Source of the DNA: Candidatus Methanosuratincola petrocarbonis (ex Vanwonterghem et al. 2016)
GTDB lineage: Archaea; Thermoproteota; Methanomethylicia; Methanomethylicales; Methanomethylicaceae
DNA: 11,663 bases
Assembly (NCBI GenBank): GCA_001717015.1
Contig: MAGV01000010.1
Location: 1-11,663 of the forward strand
Direction of reading: 5' to 3'
In this document: piece after piece, positions 5,103-11,663 of the stretch
Numbering within the stretch: position 1 is the first letter of the stretch
How the letters are laid out: each line of letters opens with the position of its first letter
Made by a program: the position numbers and the translations under genes
The notes under the pieces: generated by a model
Databases searched by the model: none
What the model saw: the letters and a program-made list of their open reading frames with translations, nothing else
Told to the model about the DNA's origin: nothing

Positions 5103-6268
5103 TGGGCAGAAGGGTTGGGATCAGCGGCAATTACGCTGTGGCATACGCGGTCAAGATGGCAGATGTAGACATGATCGCCGCGTATCCGATTACGCCGCAG
5201 ACTACGATCGTGGAGAAGCTCTCGGAGTTTGTTGCAAACGGTGAGCTTGACGCGAGCTACATGAATGTCGAGTCGGAGCACTCTGCGATAAGCGCCTGCG
5301 TCGGTGCCTCGCTTACAGGGGCCAGGGTCTTCACTGCGACATCCTCGCAGGGGCTGGCGCTCATGCATGAGATACTGTTCATGGCATCGGCGCTAAGGAC
5401 GCCCATCGTAATGGCAAACGTCAACAGGGCGCTCTCCGCCCCGCTGAACATCTGGAATGACCATTCAGACGCGATGGCCCAGAGGGACGCAGGCTGGATA
5501 CAGCTGTGGGTCAGGTCGGCGCAGGAGGCATTCGACACCACGGTCGAGGCATTCAAGATCGCAGAGGAGTCCCGCCTCCCTGTGATGGTGAACTTGGACG
5601 GCTTCATAGTCAGCCACATGTACGAGCCCGTGGAGCTGCCTGATGAGGAAGAGGTCAAAAAATTCATACCCTCAAGGCCCCTCGAGAACAGGATTTCGAC
5701 AAAGAGTGCCCATGCAGTCGGGGTCGTGGGACCGCCCGAATACTACTATGAGATGAAGTACCAGGCAATCGACGCGATCGAGAAGAGCAGAGTGAAGATC
5801 AAGGAGATCGACAGGGAATTCAACTCCAGGTTCGGGAAGAGCTACGGGGAGGTCGAGGCTTACGGGATGGACGGGGCGGATGCTGCGCTGATAGTCATGG
5901 GTTCCATCTTCGGCTCGGCCAAGGAGGTCGCCAATTCCCTCCGCGAGGAGGGCAAGAAGGTTGGTGTCATATCCCTGAGGGTATTCAGGCCTTTCCCGAT
6001 CCAGGAGCTCAGGAAGGCGGTCGAGGGGATAAAGGCTGTTGGCGTAGTGGACAGGGCCACAACCCCAGGAGGGGTTGGGAACCCGCTCTACAACGAGATA
6101 GCGACAGCACTCTACGACATGCCTGATAGACCGGCAATTCAGGGCTTCGTCGCCGGTCTCGGAGGCAGAGATATCAGGCAGGATGACTTTAGGCTGATGT
6201 ACAGCGCGACCGAAAAAGCCGCGAGAGAGGGAGCAGGTCGCTGCATGTATGTGGGGCTGAGAGAATGA
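5102..6268 (+). CDS. porA: Pyruvate:ferredoxin oxidoreductase, alpha subunit
   Basis: This 388-residue subunit contributes the pyrimidine-binding side of the thiamine diphosphate site and the CoA-side domain. Residues 28-34 read YPITPQT, the PorA signature. Residues 53-62 (YMNVESEHSA) hold the Glu pair region that contacts the cofactor, and GARVFTATSSQGLALMHE follows. The C-terminal domain carries VIMGS-type strands (ALIVMGSIFGSAKEV), ISLRVFRPFP and TTPGGVGNPLYNEI. The length is normal for archaeal PorA. The start is the ATG at 5102, sharing one base with the porD stop; in-frame codons further upstream lie inside porD and would add about 54 residues unlike any PorA. The gene ends in an ATGA overlap with porB. 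Confidence 0.95.
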   Translation: MGRRVGISGNYAVAYAVKMADVDMIAAYPITPQTTIVEKLSEFVANGELDASYMNVESEHSAISACVGASLTGARVFTATSSQGLALMHEILFMASALRTPIVMANVNRALSAPLNIWNDHSDAMAQRDAGWIQLWVRSAQEAFDTTVEAFKIAEESRLPVMVNLDGFIVSHMYEPVELPDEEEVKKFIPSRPLENRISTKSAHAVGVVGPPEYYYEMKYQAIDAIEKSRVKIKEIDREFNSRFGKSYGEVEAYGMDGADAALIVMGSIFGSAKEVANSLREEGKKVGVISLRVFRPFPIQELRKAVEGIKAVGVVDRATTPGGVGNPLYNEIATALYDMPDRPAIQGFVAGLGGRDIRQDDFRLMYSATEKAAREGAGRCMYVGLRE

Positions 6269-7191
6269 GCAAGGTCTTCAAATCGGTCAAGGACGTTCCT
6301 AAAGAGGAGCTTCTGGCGCCAGGTCACAGGCTGTGTGCGGGCTGCGCTGCAGGGACGGCTGTGAGGCAGATCCTCAAGGCATCTGGAAGGGATACGGTCG
6401 TCGTAAGCCCGACAGGCTGCCTTGAAGTCTCCACCAGCTACTTCCCGCAGAGCGCATGGAGGGTGCCTTGGGTGCACGTGGCTTTTGAGAACGCAGCAGC
6501 CGTCGCGTCAGGCATATCGAATGCCCTGAAAACCCTGCAGAGGAAAGGCAAATCAGTAGAGAAGGCGGATGTGATCGCGATAGGCGGAGATGGTGGGACA
6601 TTTGACATCGGGCTCCAGTCGCTAAGCGGTGCTCTGGAGAGGGGCGACGACATCCTGTACATCTGCTACGATAACGAGGCGTACATGAACACAGGAATCC
6701 AGCGCAGCTCTGCTACTCCGTTCGGGGCGGCTACAACTACATCGCCACCCGGGAAGAGGTCGATCGGGCAGAGGACTGAGAAGAAGGATCTCGTTGGCAT
6801 TGCAATAGCGCATGGGATACCTTATGCGGCCACGGCCTGCCCATCCTACCCATTCGACTTGATGAACAAGGTGAGAAGGGGGCTGGACGTTGATGGACCA
6901 GCACTCATCCACGTGCTCGCGCCGTGCCCCACAGGGTGGAGGACGGACACCAGCGACAGTATCGAGCTCGGCAAGCTCGCGGTCCTGACGGGCCTATGGC
7001 CTTTGTACGAGGTTGTCAACGGAGAGGTGAAACTGACTGTACAGGTTCCCCGGAGGGAGCCAGTCACGAAGTACCTCAAGGCACAGGGCAGGTTCAGGCA
7101 CCTGGACGAGGATACCGTGAAGAAGATACAGGAGAAGGCGGACAGGCTCGCGAAGAGGTTCGGTATGGGGCCATTAAGAGAACAGCAGTGA
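6265..7191 (+). CDS. porB: Pyruvate:ferredoxin oxidoreductase, beta subunit
   Basis: This 308-residue subunit binds the diphosphate of thiamine diphosphate and one [4Fe-4S] cluster. The four expected cluster Cys are visible: C24 and C27 (HRLCAGCAAG), C52 (PTGCLEV) and C221 (APCPTGW). The thiamine motif starts at GGDGGTFDIG (about residues 109-118) and continues to YDNEAYMNTGIQRS, the usual GDG-to-N-x-x-x-x-NTG span for Mg-diphosphate binding. ATPFGA and the GQRTEKKD stretch are also typical. Length is normal for the family. The start ATG is in an ATGA overlap with porA. Its TGA lies within the start region of the signal peptidase gene, so all five genes probably share one transcript. Confidence 0.95.
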   Translation: MSKVFKSVKDVPKEELLAPGHRLCAGCAAGTAVRQILKASGRDTVVVSPTGCLEVSTSYFPQSAWRVPWVHVAFENAAAVASGISNALKTLQRKGKSVEKADVIAIGGDGGTFDIGLQSLSGALERGDDILYICYDNEAYMNTGIQRSSATPFGAATTTSPPGKRSIGQRTEKKDLVGIAIAHGIPYAATACPSYPFDLMNKVRRGLDVDGPALIHVLAPCPTGWRTDTSDSIELGKLAVLTGLWPLYEVVNGEVKLTVQVPRREPVTKYLKAQGRFRHLDEDTVKKIQEKADRLAKRFGMGPLREQQ

Positions 7192-7196
7192 TCCGG

Positions 7197-7775
7197 ATGG
7201 GTCTAAACTTCAGGGCAACGCTGATAACAGCCCTAATATTTTTTGTAGTCTTCGTAGGCGCAGTCTACACAATAAGGACCGTCTCAGGGACCAACCTGCC
7301 AGTCGCAGCCGTCCAGTCTGGGAGCATGGAACCCAACATCCCTACAGGCGCGCTGATATTTGTGCAGGCAGTGGATCCATCGGAGATCGTGGCTGGTCCG
7401 CCCCCGGTGGGCGATACGGTAATATATGTACAGCCAGGAACGCACGTTTCGGACTATTTCATATTCACATCGTACGATCCGCTTCCGATCTCCCATAGGG
7501 CGATAGACAAGGTTGAGGTTAACGGCACTTACTACTTCTTGACCAAGGGGGACGCTAACATCTACCCTGACCAGAGTCCTTCAAACCCCCTGAGCTGGGT
7601 TCCGGAGGACAGGATAATAGGCAAGGTAGTCTACTCAATCCCATACCTTGGCTATCCTTTCCTTTGGTTTAAGAACATCTGGCTCGTCTCGCTTGTGATC
7701 CTGATAGTGATAATCATAATAATCCTGCCCTCTGGCGAAAAAGAGAGCGCAAAAAGGATGGAAGGATCTGTTTAG
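7197..7775 (+). CDS. Signal peptidase I, archaeal Sec11-like type
   Basis: This 192-residue membrane protease removes signal peptides from exported proteins. An N-terminal helix (about residues 8-26) anchors it, and a second hydrophobic segment at about 160-182 lies near the C-terminus. The catalytic region matches the archaeal/ER (Sec11/SPC18) type: nucleophile S43 in QSGSMEPNIPTGAL, H100 in ISHRAI where bacterial enzymes have Lys, and D119 and D125 in TKGDANIYPDQ. ATG 7197 is chosen because GTGATC (7188-7193), a direct match to the archaeal anti-Shine-Dalgarno sequence, sits 3 bases before it. GTG 7188, which would overlap the porB stop by 4 bases, is the alternative. It is the last gene of the por transcript; no metabolic reason for this pairing is apparent. 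Confidence 0.92.
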   Translation: MGLNFRATLITALIFFVVFVGAVYTIRTVSGTNLPVAAVQSGSMEPNIPTGALIFVQAVDPSEIVAGPPPVGDTVIYVQPGTHVSDYFIFTSYDPLPISHRAIDKVEVNGTYYFLTKGDANIYPDQSPSNPLSWVPEDRIIGKVVYSIPYLGYPFLWFKNIWLVSLVILIVIIIIILPSGEKESAKRMEGSV

Positions 7776-7780
7776 AAATA

Positions 7781-7817
7781 AAAAAGCTTTATAAACCAGA
7801 TTAAAAAACTTTAAACC
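7781..7817 (+). promoter_or_regulatory. Tandem TATA boxes of the TBP gene
   Basis: Two similar units follow each other. The first is A-rich then GCTTTATAAACC (TATA at 7788-7795). The second, 22 bases on, is A-rich then CTTTAAACC (7809-7817). Predicted starts are near 7818 and 7839, both upstream of the ATG at 7845. Only the longer transcript would contain the full GGTGGG Shine-Dalgarno site (7832-7837). Confidence 0.55.
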
Positions 7818-7844
7818 TAGTTATTTTGTTCGGTGGGCAGCATA

Positions 7845-8396
7845 ATGATCAAGCCATCTGTCAGGATAGAGAATGTCGTCGCCTCTGTGACAATGAACCA
7901 GACTATAGATCTCGATGCGATCTCAGGGAATGTGCCAGGGGTGGAGTATAATCCGGAGCAGTTCCCGGGGCTCGTCTACAGGATCTCGAAGCCGAGGACT
8001 GCGACGCTGATCTTCTCGTCAGGGAAGATGGTGTGCACAGGGGCGAAATCGATAAAGGAAGTGCATAATGCCGTCAAGAAGATAATAAAGAACCTGAAGG
8101 ACAGGAACATCGTGATAATAGGCACCCCCGAGATAATGATTCAGAATATAGTTGCCTCGGCCAACCTTAATGCAGAGGTGAACCTGGAGAAGGCGGCATT
8201 TCTGCTCGAGAACGTGATGTATGAGCCCGAGCAGTTCCCGGGGTTGATCTACAGGATGGACTCCCCTAAGGTCGTTCTGCTTATCTTCTCGTCAGGGAAG
8301 ATGGTGTGCACAGGGGCGAAGCAGGAAGACGAGGTAAAGGTAGCAGCAGACAAGATATACCAGAAGCTGAAGGATCTGGGCGTGCTGTACGAGTAG
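7845..8396 (+). CDS. tbp: TATA-binding protein (TBP)
   Basis: This 183-residue general transcription factor binds TATA boxes and recruits TFB and RNA polymerase. It is two direct repeats forming the saddle: residues about 5-93 and 96-183. Each has IENVVAS or IQNIVAS at its start and EQFPGL followed by [13 protein letters not shown] in its middle. The Phe pairs that wedge into DNA are F40/F57 and F131/F148. Length is normal for archaeal TBP; it ends in LGVLYE without the acidic tail some archaeal TBPs have. ATG 7845 is preferred because GGTGGG (7832-7837) is 7 bases upstream; an in-frame GTG at 7833 would leave no ribosome site. The two halves share a 38-base perfect DNA repeat (8010-8047 and 8283-8320). 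Confidence 0.97.
   Translation: MIKPSVRIENVVASVTMNQTIDLDAISGNVPGVEYNPEQFPGLVYRISKPRTATLIFSSGKMVCTGAKSIKEVHNAVKKIIKNLKDRNIVIIGTPEIMIQNIVASANLNAEVNLEKAAFLLENVMYEPEQFPGLIYRMDSPKVVLLIFSSGKMVCTGAKQEDEVKVAADKIYQKLKDLGVLYE
8010..8047 (+). repeat. 38-bp intragenic direct repeat in tbp, copy 1
   Basis: This stretch is identical at every base to 8283-8320, exactly 273 bases (91 codons) later, and codes for [12 protein letters not shown] in the first TBP repeat. Confidence 0.9.
8283..8320 (+). repeat. 38-bp intragenic direct repeat in tbp, copy 2
   Basis: Second copy of the 8010-8047 repeat, encoding the same segment in the second half of TBP. Sequence on both sides diverges immediately at synonymous and non-synonymous sites. 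Confidence 0.9.
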
Positions 8397-8405
8397 CAGA
8401 CCATA

Positions 8406-8447
8406 GAAAAGGACGCCCTGCCACCCAAAATAAAGGGCGAGGTTTTC
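8406..8447. other. Stem-loop just downstream of tbp
   Basis: Ten bases after the TBP stop, outer arms GAAAA (8406-8410) and TTTTC (8443-8447) and inner arms CGCCCT (8414-8419) and AGGGCG (8434-8439) are perfectly complementary. They are separated by a symmetric 3x3 internal loop and close a 14-base A-rich loop. It could stabilise or end the TBP transcript. No long T tract follows. Confidence 0.4.
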
Positions 8448-8463
8448 TGCGCTATGCGTTGGT

Positions 8464-8479
8464 AAAAGAAAGAAAAAGG
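8464..8479 (-). terminator. T-rich tract after the CMD-family gene
   Basis: On the minus strand, about 20-30 bases after the stop at 8497, the sequence reads as T5, T3 and T4 runs broken by single C residues. This fits archaeal oligo-T termination of the gene transcribed leftward. Confidence 0.35.
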
Positions 8480-8496
8480 ATAGAAGCGGAAATCGA

Positions 8497-8874
8497 TTAC
8501 TTTGTTCCGCAGCCCATCTTCTCAAAGGACTTGTCCTTTAGCATCTGGAGTGCGTCCTTGCAGGCAGTGATCGCGGGCGCCCCTCCGGCGACTGCCACCA
8601 CGCGTATGGCTTCGATGATCTCGGCGTCGGTAGCCCCTTTGTTGTGCGCTCCCCTCATGGCTGACACGACGCACTCTTTGCAGTGGCGCTGGGCTCCCAT
8701 CGCCATAATGAGCAACATCTTGAACTTGGATGGGAGGGCGCCGTCCTCCTGGACCGCCGTATCGCAGAAATTGTAGAACTCGGCCATCTTCGGGTCTATC
8801 TCGGCAGCGATATGCATTATCGCAGGCGTGAACCCCATCTTCTTGTCGAATTTCTCCTTAAGGGTCTTGGTCAT
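8497..8874 (-). CDS. Carboxymuconolactone decarboxylase/AhpD-fold protein
   Basis: This 125-residue all-helical protein of the CMD (AhpD-like) fold is probably cytoplasmic and oligomeric. Members with a CxxC pair act as thiol peroxidase partners or disulfide oxidoreductases. The core segment LLIMAMGAQRHCKEC is followed by NKGATDAEIIEAIRVVAVAGG, the usual CMD ending. The redox pair is C65 and C68. Two residues usual in the AhpD proton-relay are absent: the His four residues after the second Cys is Ala (A72), and the Glu about 13 residues before the pair appears as Lys/Met. ATG 8874 is preferred over ATG 8898 because GGTGG (8879-8883) is 4 bases upstream and a TATA box at 8913-8919 predicts a start near 8890. 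Substrate unknown. Confidence 0.85.
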   Translation of the reverse strand: MTKTLKEKFDKKMGFTPAIMHIAAEIDPKMAEFYNFCDTAVQEDGALPSKFKMLLIMAMGAQRHCKECVVSAMRGAHNKGATDAEIIEAIRVVAVAGGAPAITACKDALQMLKDKSFEKMGCGTK

Positions 8875-8912
8875 TTTTCCACCAGCTACAATATACATAT
8901 GAGACCTTTGAT

Positions 8913-8919
8913 CTTAAAT
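8913..8919 (-). promoter_or_regulatory. TATA box of the CMD-family gene
   Basis: ATTTAAG on the minus strand predicts initiation near 8890, giving a leader of about 16 bases with a GGTGG ribosome site. It supports the start at 8874 rather than 8898. Confidence 0.45.
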
Positions 8920-9043
8920 CTTTGCCCCAGAGCCGGAGAGAACACAAGATCGGGATGGATTGTGAAACGATTGTGCGGTTACTTGACTCGCAGATATTGA
9001 CGATACCGTCTGATAGATAAAGGGTCAGCCCGCCGCCGACCGT

Positions 9044-9052
9044 GTTAAATAA
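9044..9052 (+). promoter_or_regulatory. TATA box of leuA
   Basis: GTTAAATAA on the plus strand predicts a start near 9074. The leader would be about 15 bases and contain GGTG (9079-9082), 6 bases before the ATG at 9089. The rest of the 8875-9043 gap holds no recognisable gene. Confidence 0.5.
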
Positions 9053-9088
9053 GAGGGAGCGGATCTTATCTCTCCTATGGTGTAGAGT

Positions 9089-10645
9089 ATGGAAGGGATC
9101 TTCGTCAGCAACTTCATCGAGCCCATCAGGTCGAGATCCAATCTCCCTGAGAGGGTCCAGGTCCTCGACACAACGCTCAGGGATGGCGAGCAGACGCCAG
9201 GGGTCTGCTTCACTCTCGAGGAGAAGATAGAGATCGCGAGGAAGCTGGACGAGCTCGGGGTGGACGTGATCGAGGCAGGTTTCCCGGTCAACTCTGATGA
9301 GGAGTGCAGTACAGTCAAGACGATCAAGAGGGAGAGGCTGAGGGCAAAGATATGCGGACTTGCAAGGTGCGTGACTAGGGATATAGACGCCTGCATCAGC
9401 AGCGAGGTGGACCGCGTCCACATCTTCATCGCGACATCCGACATCCACCTCAAGTACAAGCTTAGGATGGACGAAGACAGGGCGCTTGAGCAGGCGCTTG
9501 CCGCGACGGACTACGTCAAGGCACACGGGCTCGAATGCGAGTTCTCCTGCGAGGACGCGACCAGGACACCCGTCGAGAGGCTCTTGCGGTTCTATTCATC
9601 GGTCGAGGAGCACGGGGCTGACGTTCACAATGTGCCTGACACTGTTGGCGTGATGGAGCCAGAGGCGATGTACGACCTCATCAGAAGGCTAAAGGCGGCG
9701 CTCAAGAAGCCCGTATCGATGCACTGCCACAATGACTTCGGCCTGGCAGTAGCCAATACCTTGGCAGGGGTCAAGGCAGGGGCCTCCCAAGTGCATGTCA
9801 CTGTCAATGGGCTGGGGGAGAGGGCAGGGAATGCGAGCCTCGAGCAGACGGTCACTGCCCTCCACGCAATGTACGGGGTAAAGACGGGGATAAGGCTCAA
9901 CCTCCTGAAGGAGGCATCAAAAGTTGTGGAGAGGGCCAGCATGATCTCCCTGCCGCCAAACTTCCCTATTGTGGGCAACAATGCCTTCGCCCACGAGGCA
10001 GGCATCCATGTCCACGGAGTGCTCGCTAAGGCAGAGAGCTACGAGCCGCTGACGCCCGAGATGGTAGGCCAGAAGAGGCGGATAGTCATGGGGAAGCACA
10101 CGGGAAAGCACGGCGTGGCTAACTTCGTCAAGGAGAAGTACAACCTCACAGACGAGCAGATCGCTGCAGTTGTAGAGAAGGTAAGGACGCTCGCGATCCA
10201 CAAGAAGAAGATAATCGAGGAGGATGTCAACGCAGTTGTGAACGAGGTGCTCGGGAGCGTCCCAGACTCCGAGAGGCTCGTCAAGCTTGACGAGATACTC
10301 GTGGTCACGGGGAACAAGATAACCCCAACAGCATCGGTCCAGCTCACCCACAACAACCAGAGGCGCGTAGCCGCCGGCATCGGGACGGGTCCGGTCGATG
10401 CGCTCGCGAAGGCCATCCAGTCAGCACTCGGCGAGGAGATCAGGCTCCTGAACTACAAGCTCGAAGCCATCTCAGGCGGGACGGATTCGCTCTGCACTGT
10501 CGAGGTAATGACGGAGGACAAGGACGGGAGAACCGCCATGGGGCTCGCCGTCGGGGGGGACATAGTGATGGCATCGGTGAGTGCGATAATGGAGAGTCTC
10601 AACAGGATCTATTCCAAACGGATGAAATGCCAGCGACCCCAATGA
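9089..10645 (+). CDS. leuA: 2-isopropylmalate synthase (LeuA family)
   Basis: This 518-residue enzyme condenses acetyl-CoA with 2-oxoisovalerate, the first step of leucine synthesis. The N-terminal TIM barrel carries TLRDGEQTPG (D32 is a metal ligand), the HCHND motif (H212 and H214 as metal ligands) and GLGERAGN (241-248), followed by NAFAHEAGIHVHG and MGKHTGKHGV. Residues about 385-510 form the LeuA regulatory domain that binds leucine in feedback-inhibited enzymes, with GIGTGPVDALAKAI and EAISGGTDSLCTVEV. Citramalate synthase and homocitrate synthase belong to the same family. The segment FIATSDIHLKYKL and VPDTVG look LeuA-like, whereas methanococcal CimA reads differently there, and the AksA type lacks the regulatory domain. 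ATG 9089 has GGTG at 9079-9082. It is monocistronic, with the convergent ATPase gene following after 52 bases. Confidence 0.88.
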   Translation: MEGIFVSNFIEPIRSRSNLPERVQVLDTTLRDGEQTPGVCFTLEEKIEIARKLDELGVDVIEAGFPVNSDEECSTVKTIKRERLRAKICGLARCVTRDIDACISSEVDRVHIFIATSDIHLKYKLRMDEDRALEQALAATDYVKAHGLECEFSCEDATRTPVERLLRFYSSVEEHGADVHNVPDTVGVMEPEAMYDLIRRLKAALKKPVSMHCHNDFGLAVANTLAGVKAGASQVHVTVNGLGERAGNASLEQTVTALHAMYGVKTGIRLNLLKEASKVVERASMISLPPNFPIVGNNAFAHEAGIHVHGVLAKAESYEPLTPEMVGQKRRIVMGKHTGKHGVANFVKEKYNLTDEQIAAVVEKVRTLAIHKKKIIEEDVNAVVNEVLGSVPDSERLVKLDEILVVTGNKITPTASVQLTHNNQRRVAAGIGTGPVDALAKAIQSALGEEIRLLNYKLEAISGGTDSLCTVEVMTEDKDGRTAMGLAVGGDIVMASVSAIMESLNRIYSKRMKCQRPQ

Positions 10646-10659
10646 AATGTCTTGGTGAG

Positions 10660-10666
10660 AAAAAAA
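10660..10666 (-). terminator. Oligo-T terminator of the Cdc48-type gene
   Basis: On the minus strand a T7 run lies about 32 bases after the ATPase stop, preceded by a pyrimidine-rich stretch. This is a typical archaeal termination signal for the leftward transcript. Confidence 0.4.
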
Positions 10667-10697
10667 GGGAATATAGGAAGGGAAGGGAGATGTCCGC

Positions 10698-11663
10698 TTA
10701 GACGAACATCTTCCCTAGCATCTTTTTCGAGTCGTCGTACCTGAGCAGATCCTCCTTGGACACGCTGGGCTGTATGGTCTTGAGGGCAGTCTCGAAGTGC
10801 TTCATCTGGATCTTCTTCGGCTTCATGTCCTCCCTTAGGGCGCTCAGCGCAGCCTCGCGGCACACCGCAGCTATGTCTGCGCCAGTGTAGCCCTCGGTCT
10901 TCTCTGCCAGCGCCTTCAGATCTACGCCCTCGTCCAGAGGCATCTTCTTCGTGTGCACTTTGAAGATCTCCTCCCTGGCACTCCTGTCAGGTATCGGTAT
11001 GTAGACGGACCTGTCGAAGCGCCCTGGCCTGAGTAACGCCGGGTCGATGAGCTCTGGCCTGTTGGTCGCACCGATGACAACGACATTCTTCAGGGAGACC
11101 AGCCCGTCCATCTCTGAGAGGATCTGGTTGACCATCCTCTCGGTGACCCCCGAGTCAGTATGCCCGCCCCTCCTTGGAGCGATGGAGTCCAGCTCATCGA
11201 AGAAGACAATGCACGGCGCAGCCTGCCTCGCCTTCTTGAAGATCTCCCTGATCGCCTTCTCTGATTCGCCAACCCACTTGCTGAGGACCTCGGGTCCTTT
11301 GACGCTGATGAAGTTGGCCTGGCTCTCGGTTGCCGCAGCCTTCGCGAGTAGCGTCTTGCCCGTGCCCGGCGGTCCGTACAGCAGGATGCCCTTCGGTGGC
11401 TCGATGCCCATCTGCTCGAAGAGCTCGGGGTGCTTCAGTGGCCACTCGACCATCTCCTGCAGCTGCCTCTTCACATCTGCGAGGCCGCCAACATCATCCC
11501 AGTGAACCTCTGGGACTTCAACATAGACCTCCCGGAGGGCAGATGGGGTTATGTCTTTCATCGCCTCAAGGAAGTCAGCCCTGGAGACCTTCAGCGAGTT
11601 CAGGATCGAGGCTGGTATCGTCTGCTTCTGGAGATCAAGCTTTGGTAGGAACCTCCTCAGCGC
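10698..11663 (-). CDS. Cdc48/VAT-type AAA ATPase, C-terminal (D2) part, 5' end off window
   Basis: The frame is open to the right edge; 321 residues are visible, less than half of a usual Cdc48/VAT protein of about 730-770. The family forms a hexameric unfoldase that extracts and threads substrates, often to the proteasome. The first 50 residues are the D1-D2 linker. The D2 module follows: VHWDDVGGL, Walker A GPPGTGKT (visible residues 97-104), pore loop KWVGES (129-134), Walker B IVFFDELD (DE at 156-157), and the second region of homology [17 protein letters not shown] with the arginine finger. All catalytic residues are present. The C-terminus (KKMLGKMFV) shows no hydrophobic-Tyr-X (HbYX) ending for proteasome docking. 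The N domain and D1 ring are outside the window. It is convergent with leuA. Confidence 0.93.
   Translation of the reverse strand, partial: ALRRFLPKLDLQKQTIPASILNSLKVSRADFLEAMKDITPSALREVYVEVPEVHWDDVGGLADVKRQLQEMVEWPLKHPELFEQMGIEPPKGILLYGPPGTGKTLLAKAAATESQANFISVKGPEVLSKWVGESEKAIREIFKKARQAAPCIVFFDELDSIAPRRGGHTDSGVTERMVNQILSEMDGLVSLKNVVVIGATNRPELIDPALLRPGRFDRSVYIPIPDRSAREEIFKVHTKKMPLDEGVDLKALAEKTEGYTGADIAAVCREAALSALREDMKPKKIQMKHFETALKTIQPSVSKEDLLRYDDSKKMLGKMFV

Noticed and set aside
6924..7196. Upstream extension of the signal peptidase frame
   Set aside because: It lies inside porB in another frame and is Arg/Gly-rich shadow sequence; the membrane anchor begins right after ATG 7197.
8958..8975. 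Direct repeat GATTGTG twice, 11 bp apart
   Set aside because: Only 7 bases long, single pair, and more than 60 bases upstream of the leuA TATA box; too weak to call a regulatory site.
8955..9020. 21-codon frame before leuA, rich in Leu/Ile/Val, as a leader peptide
   Set aside because: The leuA TATA box at 9044-9052 lies downstream of it, so it would not be in the leuA mRNA, and peptide-based attenuation is not established in archaea.
8858..9526. 222-codon minus-strand frame opposite leuA
   Set aside because: It is antisense to the conserved TIM barrel of LeuA, overlaps the CMD start and shows no domain; long antisense frames are expected in G+C-rich codon usage.
9917..10351. 144-codon minus-strand frame in the second half of leuA
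   Set aside because: Antisense to the conserved leuA coding region without start signal or recognisable motif.
11047..11505. 152-codon plus-strand frame
   Set aside because: Antisense to the Walker A, Walker B and SRH region of the AAA ATPase.
1..11663. CRISPR arrays, insertion sequences, tRNA or rRNA genes, defence systems
   Set aside because: No regularly spaced repeats, transposase motifs, tRNA-like folds or rRNA sequence were seen on reading either strand; the window is dominated by core archaeal genes.

Overview
The window is chromosomal archaeal DNA. The evidence is a TATA-binding protein with two direct repeats, a Cdc48/VAT-type AAA ATPase, an archaeal (Sec11-like, Ser-His) signal peptidase, a four-subunit ferredoxin-dependent pyruvate oxidoreductase, and TTTATAAA/TTAAA-type TATA boxes about 26 bases before predicted transcript starts. 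Shine-Dalgarno sites are of the GGAG, GGTG or GTGATC type, and Arg is mostly coded by AGG. Two genes look like archaea-restricted DUF families (DUF4443 and DUF2124). A TACK-type or methanogen-related lineage would fit, but the window alone does not fix the taxon.

Layout. Positions 1-1552 (minus) hold the end of an SsuA/NMT1-type ABC import operon: a membrane-anchored binding protein followed by a permease that runs off the left edge. Just upstream (1622-2257, minus) is a winged-helix DUF4443-like protein with a clean operator-like inverted repeat over its own promoter. A 192-base divergent intergenic region (2258-2449) carries several palindromes. From 2450 to 3451 (plus) a DUF2124-like gene and a gamma-class carbonic anhydrase form a two-gene operon. 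From 3466 to 4100 (minus) two unrecognised genes, a basic soluble protein and a two-helix membrane protein, overlap by four bases.

From 4246 to 7775 (plus) runs a tightly overlapped operon, porG-porD-porA-porB plus a signal peptidase gene. Its TATA box is framed by a perfect inverted repeat. Next come the TBP gene with two tandem TATA boxes (7845-8396, plus), a carboxymuconolactone decarboxylase/AhpD-fold protein (8497-8874, minus), a 2-isopropylmalate synthase (9089-10645, plus) and the C-terminal part of a Cdc48-type ATPase running off the right edge (10698-11663, minus).

How the genes connect: the Por complex interconverts pyruvate and acetyl-CoA using ferredoxin; LeuA consumes acetyl-CoA for leucine synthesis; the carbonic anhydrase may supply CO2/bicarbonate to such carboxylation/decarboxylation steps. 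TBP, signal peptidase and Cdc48 are information-processing and protein-handling housekeeping. No mobile element, CRISPR array, rRNA or tRNA is evident. I did not find a clearly new multigene system. The best leads are regulatory: operator-like palindromes at three promoters, a motif possibly shared by the DUF4443/DUF2124 intergenic region and the importer promoter, and a 38-bp perfect repeat inside the TBP gene.
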